Shown here piece by piece: positions 51,765 to 64,000 of a stretch of 64,000 nucleotides of DNA. The first letter of the stretch is position 1. Every line of letters begins with the position of its first letter. The DNA lies in assembly GCF_030758345.1 (NCBI RefSeq), contig NZ_JAVAMO010000015.1:62001-126000 (forward strand), read 5' to 3'. The notes beneath the pieces were generated by a model. That model did not search any database. It saw only the letters and a program-made list of their open reading frames with translations, and was not told where the DNA came from. The position numbers were made by a program, and so were the translations under genes. Source of the DNA: Ruegeria discodermiae (GTDB lineage Bacteria; Pseudomonadota; Alphaproteobacteria; Rhodobacterales; Rhodobacteraceae).

Positions 51765-53108
51765 ATGACCGCCGCGAACCCTGCGAGTCTGAAAGCCACC
51801 TTTGATACCTTGAGCCCACTGCGCCATCTTGGGCGTATCAGGCATGTGGGGGGCGGCACCATCGGGATCACCGGGCTGTCCGGCAAGGCCCGGATCGGCG
51901 ACCGCGTCGAGATTCGGCGCAAGGCGCTGGCCCCGCTGGCCGGTGAGGTTTTGCAGGTCACTGATGAAGAGATCCGGATGCTGCCCGACATGGCGCCCGA
52001 TACGGTGGCGGTGGGGGATGCGGCGGTTCTGATCCCGGTTCCGGCCTTTGCCCCCGGCCTGCACTGGCTGGGCCGTGTCGTTGACCCGCTGGGCCGGGCG
52101 CTGGATGGCAGGCCTTTGCTGCGCGGCGAGCATGCCCGCAACCTGACCGCTTCGCCGCCAAATGCCGTTGAACGCAAATCGTTGGGCGCGCGCTTGTCCA
52201 CAGGGGTGACGCTGCTGAACACGATGCTTCCGATTGTACGCGGGCAGCGGGTGGGGCTGTTTGCGGGGTCGGGGGTCGGCAAATCCTCATTGCTGGGCAC
52301 GCTTGCAAAATCCATGCAGGCGGATGCGGTTGTGGTGGCGCTGATCGGCGAGCGCGGGCGCGAAGTGAACGAATTTGTCGAACACACGCTGGGCCCCGAG
52401 GCGATGGAGCGCGCGGTTGTGGTGGCGGCCACCTCGGACATGTCGGCCCTGATGCGGCGGCGCTGCGCGTGGTCCGCCATGGCGGTTGCGGAATCGCTGC
52501 GCGATAGCGGACAGAACGTGTTGTTTCTGGCCGATTCCATCACCCGTTTTGCCGAGGCCCATCGCGAAATCGCCGTTGCCACCGGAGAGCTGCCCGCCCT
52601 GCGCGGCCACCCGCCCTCAGTCACGCCGCTGATCACCGGCCTGTGCGAACGCGCCGGGCCAGGCACGGCGGATCAGGGCGATATCACGGCGGTGTTCAGC
52701 GTTCTCGTCGCAGGCTCGGACATGGATGAACCGGTGGCGGATATTCTGCGCGGGGTGTTGGACGGCCATATTGTACTGTCCCGAGAAATCGCCGAGCGCG
52801 GGCGCTTTCCGGCCATCGATGTCAGCCGCTCGGTCTCACGCAGCTTACCAGCTGCGGCAAGCGAAGCTGAAAACGCTGCCATCAACGAGGCGCGGCGCCT
52901 GCTCAGCACTTATGAGCAATCCGAAGTGATGATCAATGCCGGGCTGTATTCCGCAGGTTCGAATCCGCAACTGGATCAGGCGGTTCAGGTCTGGCCGGAT
53001 CTGGATGCGTTTTTCGCGCGCCCCGAGCTAGGCGGGATTGCCGATAGTTTCGACAAGCTGAACCTCATCCTGCGGCGCAGCGGCGCGGGGCAGCAACGCC
53101 CTTTGTAA
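51765..53108 (+). CDS. fliI: Flagellum-specific ATPase FliI
   Basis: The ATPase that feeds export substrates to the gate. The 447-aa protein resembles F1 beta subunits: Walker A GLFAGSGVGKSS (about 164-175), ALIGERGREVNEFV, Walker B NVLFLADSITRFAEAHREIA, and FPAIDVSRSVSR. The ATG at 51765 follows CCGGAG; an open frame running back to 51633 overlaps flgB antisense. It is a single plus-strand gene in this region. Confidence 0.96.
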   Translation: MTAANPASLKATFDTLSPLRHLGRIRHVGGGTIGITGLSGKARIGDRVEIRRKALAPLAGEVLQVTDEEIRMLPDMAPDTVAVGDAAVLIPVPAFAPGLHWLGRVVDPLGRALDGRPLLRGEHARNLTASPPNAVERKSLGARLSTGVTLLNTMLPIVRGQRVGLFAGSGVGKSSLLGTLAKSMQADAVVVALIGERGREVNEFVEHTLGPEAMERAVVVAATSDMSALMRRRCAWSAMAVAESLRDSGQNVLFLADSITRFAEAHREIAVATGELPALRGHPPSVTPLITGLCERAGPGTADQGDITAVFSVLVAGSDMDEPVADILRGVLDGHIVLSREIAERGRFPAIDVSRSVSRSLPAAASEAENAAINEARRLLSTYEQSEVMINAGLYSAGSNPQLDQAVQVWPDLDAFFARPELGGIADSFDKLNLILRRSGAGQQRPL

Positions 53109-53117
53109 ACCGAAACG

Positions 53118-53135
53118 GGCCCCGAAATCGGGGCC
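53118..53135. terminator. Hairpin between convergent fliI and gltB
   Basis: GGCCCCG and CGGGGCC form a perfect 7-bp stem around AAAT, directly between the two convergent genes. No T tract is present, so it may be a weak bidirectional terminator. Confidence 0.55.
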
Positions 53136-53166
53136 TGTCTGAGCACCTCTTGCACTTGGCGGGTTA

Positions 53167-57692
<4,526 letters not shown>

Positions 57693-57696
<4 letters not shown>

Positions 57697-58130
57697 TGGC
57701 TATCTCCTTGTTCCGAAGGGGCGAACATCGCCATCACTTCGGCTTCGGTCATTTGTCTGCGATCCCCGGCAAAGGCGTAGCCCTGCGGTTTCCGATCGAT
57801 ATAAAGTTCCAGATTGAGGTCACCGCCAGCCGCGTCATCGAACAGGCCAGCAGCGATTTGAGTTTCTCCGTGCATCTCACCGGGCGCGGTGATGCGGTAC
57901 CAGAGCGCTGATCCGCAATCGCCGCAAAAGGCCCGCTCGGCCCAGTCCGAGGACTTGAAGACGCGTATCGGGCCATCTGCGGTATATCCGGGTTCGGCCG
58001 GAAAGGTGATCAGCATCGAACTGGTCCAACGGCGGCACATGTCGCAGTGGCAGGCCCCCAGGGACGCTTTGGCCGGCGTCGCGGTGATGGTCACGGCGCC
58101 GCACATGCATCGTCCTGATAGCGCATTCAT
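57693..58130 (-). CDS. GFA-family (CENP-V/formaldehyde-activating-like) zinc protein
   Basis: The 145-aa protein has the zinc-binding cysteines of the GFA family: CMCG (about 8-11), CHCDMC (about 27-32) and CGDCG (about 69-73). The family is named for glutathione-dependent formaldehyde-activating enzymes, but most members are uncharacterised. It is inserted between gltD and gltB, and its stop overlaps gltB (ATGA), so it is co-translated with GltB. Confidence 0.9.
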
Positions 58131-58142
58131 GATGAACCTCCT

Positions 58143-58811
58143 CTAACCATCACATCCGAACTCGGATCGTGTCGCCAGAAAACCCGGTTGGTCCGGAAAG
58201 CGGATCGCGCGCGGGGTCTGGTCCACTGTCAACGAATCCTGCCCTTCGAAATGCCGTGTGATGCTGCCTTCGATGAGCAGGTTCAGGTCATCCGACACCA
58301 GAAAATCAAGGCCGAAACCGATCTTGCTGCCTTCGATCCCCTCACGCTCTAACTCGCGCAAAGACGCTCCCTTCCGGAACGTGTGCCCATCCAGAACGAC
58401 TTCTTCCTCACCAAGGGTGTACTGCCCATTGAACAGGAATTCGCGGTCCTTCACGACCCTGGTGTTGAACAGAAAGACGCCGTTTTCCGTCGCGACCCCG
58501 TCTGTGATCAACCGATCGAGCTGAAGGTTCTGGCCGCTGCCGGGCTTGAGCGTGAATCTGGTTTCCGCATTGGCCCGGTACAAGAACTCCAGCATGCCCC
58601 AGTTTCGGTCATAGACATTGGCCGATTCCGGATTCCCGTCGAGGAACCCCAAAACCAGGAAGGTCTGACCACAATCCATAACCGTCGATACGGCGCAGGA
58701 ATTCTTGTGCACTGTCGCCAGCGCTGTACAATTCTGCGGAACCTGTACCTGCGCCGCAACCGGGCCTGAGAAAGCCCAGAGACATGCAAGACCTGTCAGC
58801 AGCCTGTTCAT
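58143..58811 (-). CDS. Secreted protein of unknown function in the glt operon
   Basis: The 222-aa protein has a signal peptide (MNRLLTGLACLWAFSGPVAAQ) and a beta-rich body with four cysteines (CTALATVHKNSCAVSTVMDC near the N-terminus, and one close to the C-terminus), which suggests disulfides in the periplasm. I do not recognise the family. The ATG at 58811 places the signal peptide at the start; a longer frame to 58883 overlaps gltD and lacks support. A periplasmic protein between gltD and gltB is unusual. Confidence 0.75.
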   Translation of the reverse strand: MNRLLTGLACLWAFSGPVAAQVQVPQNCTALATVHKNSCAVSTVMDCGQTFLVLGFLDGNPESANVYDRNWGMLEFLYRANAETRFTLKPGSGQNLQLDRLITDGVATENGVFLFNTRVVKDREFLFNGQYTLGEEEVVLDGHTFRKGASLRELEREGIEGSKIGFGLDFLVSDDLNLLIEGSITRHFEGQDSLTVDQTPRAIRFPDQPGFLATRSEFGCDG

Positions 58812-58879
58812 GGTTTCAACCCTTGTTATGCGTGCCCGGTGGAACGGTCTGTGACACAGAGATGCCCTGTTCGCAGAGC

Positions 58880-60313
58880 TCACTCAGCGGCGACCGAGAG
58901 CGGCGCGTTGAACTTCTCGATGATCGCTTCGGCGCAGTCACGCCCGTCGCGAATGGCCCAGACCACAAGGCTGGCCCCGCGCACGATATCCCCGATGGCA
59001 TAGACGCCCTCCATGTCGGTTGCACCGGTGCGGAACGCGGCCTTGACCGTGCCCCAGCGCGTGACCGGCAGATCGGGCTGACCAAAGAGTTTCGGCAGAT
59101 CCTCGGGTTCGAACCCCAGTGCTTTGATGACCAGATCGGCCTCTTCGACGTAATCCGCGCCTTCGATCAATTCGGGTGCCTGGCGGCCCGAGGCATCGGG
59201 CTGGCCCAAGCGCATCTTCTGCACCATCACGCCTTCGACCGTGTCGTTGCCGGTAAAGCCCTTGGGCGCGCTCAGCCATTCGAAGACAACGCCTTCTTCC
59301 TCGGCATTGGCCACCTCGCGCTGCGAGCCGGGCATGTTGGCGCGATCACGACGATAGAGGCATTTGACCGAGGTCGCGCCTTGCCGGATCGCCGTCCGCA
59401 CGCAATCCATGGCGGTATCACCGCCGCCGATCACCACCACCCGTTTGCCGTTGGCGTCGTAGCGGCCACTATCGAATTCCTCGACCGCATCGCCAAAGCT
59501 CTTACGGTTGGAAGCCGTGAGATAGTCGATCGCCTTCTCAACTCCGCTCAGACCGCTGCCGGGCATCTGAATGTCGCGGCTTTTGTAAACGCCGGTGGCG
59601 ATGATGACGGCGTCATGCTCGGCATGGATCGCCGCAAAAATGTCAGCATCCACATCGCAGTTCAGGGCAAACTCGACCCCGGATTTCTCCAACTGGTCGA
59701 TCCGGCGCATCACCACGTCTTTTTCCAATTTAAAACCGGGGATGCCATAGGTCAGCAACCCGCCCGCCCGGTCGTAGCGATCATAAACCGTCACGCTGAA
59801 GCCCGCACGGCGCAGCATATCCGCCGCGGCCAGCCCACCGGGTCCGGCCCCGATGATGCCGACGCTTTCGTCGCGCTCCTGATCGGGGACAGCAGGCTTG
59901 ACCCAACCATTTTCCCAGGCGGTATCGGTGATGTATTTCTCGACCGAGCCGATGGTAACGGTGCCATGACCGGATTGTTCGATCACGCAATTGCCCTCGC
60001 ACAGGCGGTCCTGCGGGCAGATGCGGCCGCAGATTTCCGGGAAGGTGTTGGTGGCCTGACTGACCTGATAGGCCTCCTCCAGTCGTCCCGTGGCGGTCAG
60101 GCGCAGCCAGTCGGGGATGTTGTTGTGCAACGGGCAATGGGACTGGCAATACGGCACACCACATTGCGAACAGCGGCTGGCCTGCTCTTCGGCCTTGGCC
60201 GCCGCATACTCGGCATAGATTTCGTCGAAGTCTTCCCTGCGCTCCGTCGCCGCGCGCTTTTCAGGCATATCGCGTTCGATCTGGACGAATTTTAGCATCG
60301 GTTGCTTGGCCAC
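58880..60313 (-). CDS. gltD: Glutamate synthase small subunit GltD
   Basis: Passes electrons from NADPH to GltB. The 477-aa protein has two cysteine clusters for 4Fe-4S centres (CSQCGVPYCQSHC, Cys48 to Cys60; and CGRICPQDRLCEGNC), the FAD motif VGIIGAGPGGLAAADML, and the NADPH motif VVVIGGGDTAMDCVRTA. The start is a GTG at 60313 (reading MAKQPMLKFVQIERD). It is the first gene of the operon gltD-unknown-GFA-gltB. Confidence 0.97.
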   Translation of the reverse strand: MAKQPMLKFVQIERDMPEKRAATERREDFDEIYAEYAAAKAEEQASRCSQCGVPYCQSHCPLHNNIPDWLRLTATGRLEEAYQVSQATNTFPEICGRICPQDRLCEGNCVIEQSGHGTVTIGSVEKYITDTAWENGWVKPAVPDQERDESVGIIGAGPGGLAAADMLRRAGFSVTVYDRYDRAGGLLTYGIPGFKLEKDVVMRRIDQLEKSGVEFALNCDVDADIFAAIHAEHDAVIIATGVYKSRDIQMPGSGLSGVEKAIDYLTASNRKSFGDAVEEFDSGRYDANGKRVVVIGGGDTAMDCVRTAIRQGATSVKCLYRRDRANMPGSQREVANAEEEGVVFEWLSAPKGFTGNDTVEGVMVQKMRLGQPDASGRQAPELIEGADYVEEADLVIKALGFEPEDLPKLFGQPDLPVTRWGTVKAAFRTGATDMEGVYAIGDIVRGASLVVWAIRDGRDCAEAIIEKFNAPLSVAAE

Positions 60314-60379
60314 AGCTTCGGCTCCATGAATTGGCTAGGTTGCGATGCTATAAACGAGGTGTGGTATGATTAAAAGTCA

Positions 60380-60385
60380 ATTATA
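60380..60385 (-). promoter_or_regulatory. Perfect -10 hexamer upstream of gltD
   Basis: TATAAT on the minus strand lies 66 bases before the gltD start. No convincing -35 element is found at the standard spacing, so the promoter may depend on an activator or be misassigned. Confidence 0.3.
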
Positions 60386-60537
60386 CTGACCTTTTTTCAA
60401 TTCTCGGTCCGCAAATTGCAAGGTGACGCTGCGACGCAAGGTAAATTTAATTCCGAATCGGACCTAAATAGGGCCTTTCCATTTGCGCCAGTCACTTATA
60501 CCCCGTGCCCAAAAAAGGTTCAGAGGCATCTCGGCAG

Positions 60538-61341
60538 ATGACATTCCTGCATATCATTCTTGTTGCTCTGACCCAGGGCATCACCGAGTTCTTGCCCGTC
60601 TCGTCTTCGGGCCATCTGATTCTTCTGCCCAAACTCACAGGCACGACGGATCAGGGGCAGTTCATCGATGTGGCTGTTCACGTCGGCACTCTGGGCGCCG
60701 TGATCCTGTATTTCCGGCGCGATGTCGCGCTGGCGCTGCGCGGGACACCTGACGCCCTTGCGGGTCGGCTAGACGCGCCGGGCGCACGCCTCGCGCTCGG
60801 GCTGATGATCGCAACAATACCGATCATCTTTGTCGGGGCGATCCTGCATTTCACTGGCCTGTCGGATGCGCTGCGCTCGATTAAGGTCATTGCCTGGACG
60901 ATGCTGGGGTTCGGCCTTGTTCTCTATTGGGCTGATCGCACTGGCGGCAATGTGAAACAGGTCGGGGACTGGACGCTCAGGGACGCCGTGATCATGGGGC
61001 TCTGGCAGGTCCTGGCACTTATCCCAGGCACGTCACGCTCTGGCATTACCATCACCGGCGCGCGCCTGTTGGGTTTTGGGCGAGAAGACGGCGCACGCCT
61101 GGCGATGCTGATGTCCATACCCACAATCGCTGCCTCGGGCATCCTGTTGTCAGCTGACGCTGCCATCAGCGCCGATGCCGAATCAATCCACAATGGCATG
61201 CTGGCCGCAGGTCTGTCATTCCTGTCCGCCCTCGCCGCGTTGGCCTTGATGATGCGGTTCCTGCGCAGCGTCAGCTTCACACCCTATGTGATCTACCGGG
61301 TGATCCTGGGGCTCGTCCTACTGGCGATAGCTTATGGCTGA
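60538..61341 (+). CDS. uppP: Undecaprenyl-diphosphatase UppP
   Basis: Recycles the lipid carrier of cell-wall synthesis and is linked to bacitracin resistance. The 267-aa membrane protein has about eight helices, with the catalytic segment GITEFLPVSSSGHLIL and PGTSRSGITITGARLLG. The ATG at 60538 gives the usual N-terminus MTFLHIILVALTQG; a GTG at 60505 is in frame but adds an unusual basic extension. Confidence 0.95.
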   Translation: MTFLHIILVALTQGITEFLPVSSSGHLILLPKLTGTTDQGQFIDVAVHVGTLGAVILYFRRDVALALRGTPDALAGRLDAPGARLALGLMIATIPIIFVGAILHFTGLSDALRSIKVIAWTMLGFGLVLYWADRTGGNVKQVGDWTLRDAVIMGLWQVLALIPGTSRSGITITGARLLGFGREDGARLAMLMSIPTIAASGILLSADAAISADAESIHNGMLAAGLSFLSALAALALMMRFLRSVSFTPYVIYRVILGLVLLAIAYG

Positions 61342-62325
61342 TCAGATCTTCAGATTCTTCGCCGATTTCTGGATTTCGTCATACTGCCCCGAGGGGCGGA
61401 ACTTCCAAAGATAGTCAGGCAACACCGATTGCATCGCCACCGGCTCGATCCCCAGATCAGCAAAGCCTTTGGCCCCGTCCGAAACCACATTGTCACTACG
61501 CAGCGATTTCACCTGATCACGGGTCAGGATGGGGTTGGAAAACAGCTGGAAGCTCACGAATTTCATTATATCCAGAACCCCGGCCATGATCCGCGCCACA
61601 AACATCGGCATACCGATGATAACCCGCCGCCGGTGAATGGTATCGAGCATCACCTGCATCAACGCGCGAAAGCTCTTCGCCTCCGGGCCGCCAAGTTCAA
61701 AGACGCCACCGCCCGCCACACCTGTCGCGCCCATCATGGCGGCGCGAGCAACATCATCCACAAATACCGGTTGAAACCGCGTCTCGGGTGCCACAATCGC
61801 CAGAAATGGTCCGAACCGCGTCATTGCGGCGAAACGGTTGAAGAACTCATCCTCGGTCCCGAAGATGATCGAGGGCCGCAGGATCATGGCATCCGGCATA
61901 TGCTCCAGCACCGCGGCCTCACCCATAGCCTTGCTCCGTGCGTAGGCGCTGTCGGCCTCATCACTGGCGCCAATCGCCGAGAGGTGGACCATGCGACCGA
62001 TCCCCTCTTCCGAGGCAATCCGGGCAATCCGCCCGGCACCCTCGGCGTGAACCGCGTCGAAATCGTTCTTGCCCAGTTCATTGAGGACCCCGACGCAATT
62101 GATCACCGCATCGGCGCCATGCATGGCTTGACGGACCGACGCATCGTCGCGGATGTTACACGCCACCGGCTCGACTTGGCCGACCACGCCGTAAGGCCTG
62201 ACATGCAGCGCTTCGTTCGGGCGGCGCACGGCAACCCGCACGCGCCAGCCCTGTTCGGCCATGCGCCTTGTGATGTATCGACCGACGAATCCCGAACCGC
62301 CATAAATCGTGACCAGCTTGGACAT
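61342..62325 (-). CDS. NDUFA9-like NAD(P)-binding protein
   Basis: The 327-aa atypical short-chain dehydrogenase has an N-terminal Rossmann motif VTIYGGSGFVGRYITRRM (about 4-21) and VINCVGVLNELGKNDFD, VHLSAIGASDEADSAYARSK and ILRPSIIFGTEDEF, typical of the complex I NDUFA9 family. In mitochondria this subunit stabilises complex I. The ATG at 62325 follows CAGGAG. The gene abuts uppP convergently, with no gap. Confidence 0.88.
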   Translation of the reverse strand: MSKLVTIYGGSGFVGRYITRRMAEQGWRVRVAVRRPNEALHVRPYGVVGQVEPVACNIRDDASVRQAMHGADAVINCVGVLNELGKNDFDAVHAEGAGRIARIASEEGIGRMVHLSAIGASDEADSAYARSKAMGEAAVLEHMPDAMILRPSIIFGTEDEFFNRFAAMTRFGPFLAIVAPETRFQPVFVDDVARAAMMGATGVAGGGVFELGGPEAKSFRALMQVMLDTIHRRRVIIGMPMFVARIMAGVLDIMKFVSFQLFSNPILTRDQVKSLRSDNVVSDGAKGFADLGIEPVAMQSVLPDYLWKFRPSGQYDEIQKSAKNLKI

Positions 62326-62492
62326 TCCGGGCTCCTGCGTTTTTATGCGTCGATACCGATCTACCCCCCTCAAGACGCGCAAACAAGGCACAATGACGAC
62401 GCGACCTCGAAGCCACGGCCTTCCTGTCAGGTGTGCAGCTCGCCAGCCGGGCCAGTTGGCAAAAAAACTTTCAACAGACGCCGAGAATCCGG

Positions 62493-62521
62493 TTGACCCT
62501 CTCGCACGACATCCTTAAACG
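62493..62521 (+). promoter_or_regulatory. Possible tRNA-Leu promoter
   Basis: TTGACC (62493-62498) and TAAACG (62516-62521) are spaced by 17 bases, with a predicted start about 10 bases before the tRNA. The -10 match is poor. Confidence 0.3.
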
Positions 62522-62537
62522 GCCCCTCACGACACCT

Positions 62538-62624
62538 GCCCAGGTGGCGGAATTGGTAGACGCGCTAGCTTCAGGTGCTAGTGTCCGTATGGACGTGGAG
62601 GTTCGAGTCCTCTCCTGGGCACCA
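62538..62624 (+). tRNA. tRNA-Leu (CAG anticodon)
   Basis: An 87-nt class-II tRNA with acceptor stem GCCCAGG/CCTGGGC, D-loop AATTGGTAGA, anticodon arm CTAGC-TTCAGGT-GCTAG (anticodon CAG), long variable arm with GTCC-GTAT-GGAC and T-arm GGAGG-TTCGAGT-CCTCT. The discriminator A and the 3' CCA are encoded. It reads CUG leucine codons. A recombinase gene follows 84 bases later, so its 3' end is a likely attachment site. Confidence 0.97.
62600..62624 (+). other. Probable attachment site at the tRNA-Leu 3' end
   Basis: Elements with tyrosine recombinases usually integrate at the T-arm to CCA end of a tRNA, rebuilding it. This segment covers that part of tRNA-Leu and is next to the recombinase gene. 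A matching direct repeat at the other end of the element would lie outside the window, so this is inferred from position. Confidence 0.5.
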
Positions 62625-62681
62625 CCCAAAATAGACTAAGTTACTGAAATAGCTTGGCTTTACTGGGTTGTTGACCTACTG

Positions 62682-62703
62682 AGGTCCACAATCAGGTCCA
62701 CAA
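62682..62703 (+). repeat. Tandem 10-bp direct repeats before the recombinase
   Basis: AGGTCCACAA occurs at 62682-62691 and 62694-62703, with period 12. Its place between the tRNA and the recombinase start fits arm-type recombinase binding sites or an operator controlling it. Confidence 0.6.
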
Positions 62704-62708
62704 AGCCA

Positions 62709-64000
62709 ATGACAAGACGACTGGTGGTCAAACATCTCCGCATCGAAAAGAACGGCACGTACAAGTACCTTCGACGAGTACCCGAACGACTCCGATCTGC
62801 CCTTGGGAAGTCCGAAATCGTTAAGGTATTGGGGCGTTCCGAACCTGAAGCAATGCGGAATTACCTACCGTTTCACGACCATGTTGAGCACTTGTTACGG
62901 TCGACGAAGCCAAGCTCTGCATCGTCTGACTTGTGGTCGCTCAAGTCATCAATCGAGGCTCAATTCATCGAAGCTGGTCTCGATCTGCACTCAAAGGGGC
63001 GATCAAGTGACGAAGAACTTGCCCGTTCGGAGCAGGCCGACGTAATTCTCTCGAGGTACCCAACCGATCCGTCGACGGGCCAAGCAAGCCCTGAGGATGT
63101 GTCCGAAGTCGACTCTGCGACGGTGACCGCTCTATTGAATGGAATACAAAGCATCAAAGCAGAGCTCACTGTCAGCCAGGCCTTTGCGTTTTATCTATAT
63201 GAAAAGCAAGAACCCGACCCATACAAGCGTAAGAAACAACTTCAGAGGTTTGGTCGTGCCGAACGCAATCTACTGAATGTGACCAAACATGATGTCGCGC
63301 TGACGAAGGTCAGTCGTGCACACGCCAGGACACTGCGAGACAACCTCTTGAGGCAAATGGCTTCGTCGTCAGTCAAAAGGAACATCAATGACGTCAAGGC
63401 CGTCTTCTCGTTGGCAATCGAAGAACACGACCTCAACATCAACAATCCATTCAACAAGCTTAGATACCCGAAACCGGATGATGCAGCGATCGATCTGAGG
63501 CACCCTTTACCAGTCAAGGTCATCCAAGCGATGTATCGAGACTTGGAAAACAACCGAACACTGCAGGATATTTGGACCTTGATTCATCATTCAGGTGCCC
63601 GGAGTGCCGAAGTCTTGGGTCTGACTCTGGATGACCTGTTTTTGGATGAGACCATACCCTACTTCGAGATCAAGCCTCAGGGATTAAGGTCCGTCAAAGA
63701 TCGATCTAGGATCAGGAAAGTTCCACTCATCGGGAGGGCTTTAGTCGTGGCGAGGCGATTAAAGTTAAGTACATCCGAGACAAGCGCCATATTTCCTCAA
63801 TACGCTGAAAGCAGTCGCCATGACAATTTCAGCCAGGTGACTCGCAGACGCCTTAGGAAATACACAGACAATCCCAAGCACGTCGTATACAGCTTGCGCC
63901 ACAACATGAAGGACGCTCTTAGGGCAGCAGGTGTTGGAGAAAGGGTCGAACTGGCTCTGCTCGGGCACTCCAGCGAGAAATCTGCCTCCTCTCAATATGG
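62709..64000 (+). CDS. Tyrosine recombinase/integrase, C-terminus cut by window edge
   Basis: The frame from the ATG at 62709 is open to the window edge (430 codons). It has an N-terminal DUF6538-like part (TYKYLRRVPERLRSALGKSE, about 17-36), a core-binding SAM-like region, and the catalytic domain: HHSGARSAEVLGL with the first Arg, YSLRHNMKDAL (in place of HxLRH) and LLGHSSEKSASSQY, in which the last Tyr should be the nucleophile. It is almost complete. Base use is more AT-rich than in the genes to the left, in keeping with a transferred element inserted at tRNA-Leu. Confidence 0.92.
   Translation, partial: MTRRLVVKHLRIEKNGTYKYLRRVPERLRSALGKSEIVKVLGRSEPEAMRNYLPFHDHVEHLLRSTKPSSASSDLWSLKSSIEAQFIEAGLDLHSKGRSSDEELARSEQADVILSRYPTDPSTGQASPEDVSEVDSATVTALLNGIQSIKAELTVSQAFAFYLYEKQEPDPYKRKKQLQRFGRAERNLLNVTKHDVALTKVSRAHARTLRDNLLRQMASSSVKRNINDVKAVFSLAIEEHDLNINNPFNKLRYPKPDDAAIDLRHPLPVKVIQAMYRDLENNRTLQDIWTLIHHSGARSAEVLGLTLDDLFLDETIPYFEIKPQGLRSVKDRSRIRKVPLIGRALVVARRLKLSTSETSAIFPQYAESSRHDNFSQVTRRRLRKYTDNPKHVVYSLRHNMKDALRAAGVGERVELALLGHSSEKSASSQY

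Noticed and set aside
58784-60295. 503-codon plus-strand open frame opposite gltD
   Set aside because: It is antisense to gltD, whose cofactor motifs are clear; long antisense frames are common in GC-rich DNA.

Overview
The window looks like chromosomal DNA of a marine-type alphaproteobacterium of the Rhodobacterales (Roseobacter group). The evidence is GC-rich coding sequence with many ATGA/TGATG gene overlaps, the five-step histidine pathway with HutF, a flagellar locus arranged as divergent operons with CtrA-like sites, single-gene families typical of this order (a DUF6478-like protein, small 60-66 aa membrane proteins), and a tRNA-Leu followed by a DUF6538-type tyrosine recombinase. This placement is inferred from gene content; I could not run a database search.

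Layout. 1-3.1 kb: histidine utilisation (hutI cut by the left edge, divergent hutF-hutC, a HutC-like palindrome between them). 3.1-4.6 kb: a fumarylacetoacetate-hydrolase gene broken by an in-frame TAG, then a 0.7 kb gene-poor stretch with several hairpins. 4.6-10.9 kb, minus strand: a 1039-aa ABC exporter-like protein with a cyclic-nucleotide-binding tail and degenerate ATPase motifs, a CPBP protease, accD, folC. 11.1-14.6 kb: ilvD, a lipoprotein and two Rhodobacterales-type unknowns. 14.6-20.3 kb: an amine-oxidase-like flavoprotein, an IclR regulator and a taurine-type ABC importer with an unusual permease. 20.3-28.8 kb: envelope and housekeeping genes (CAP lipoprotein, L,D-transpeptidase, hemH, a methyltransferase, comF, grxC, a nitrilase-family amidase, marR, ubiG, pip, a short binding-protein-like protein). 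29.0-34.1 kb: a sugar/cyclitol uptake operon (TIM-barrel protein, binding protein, permease, ATPase, small membrane protein, LacI regulator) with a perfect LacI operator in front.

34.1-53.1 kb is a large flagellar locus: fliP-fliN-fliH-fliF (minus), fliL-unknown-motE-like-motA-714 aa periplasmic protein-transglycosylase-flhA-fliR-flhB-fliJ-like (plus), flgB-flgC-fliE-fliQ-flgF-flgG-flgA-flgH-fliL-like (minus) and fliI (plus). It encodes most of the export gate (FliP, FliQ, FliR, FlhA, FlhB, FliI, FliH), rod proteins, the L-ring, the MS ring and the stator subunit MotA. fliG, fliM, motB, the hook genes and the filament genes are not in the window. Both divergent promoter regions carry CtrA-like half-site pairs, and fliL contains an 11-G tract.

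53.1-62.3 kb: glutamate synthase as gltD-unknown-GFA protein-gltB, then uppP and an NDUFA9-like NAD(P)-binding protein. 62.5 kb to the end: tRNA-Leu(CAG) followed directly by a partial tyrosine recombinase, the likely edge of an integrated element that continues beyond the window.

The observations I would follow up first are the ABC protein with all ATPase motifs replaced, the G11 tract in fliL, the uncharacterised periplasmic protein beside motA, the amber-interrupted hydrolase, and the element starting at tRNA-Leu.
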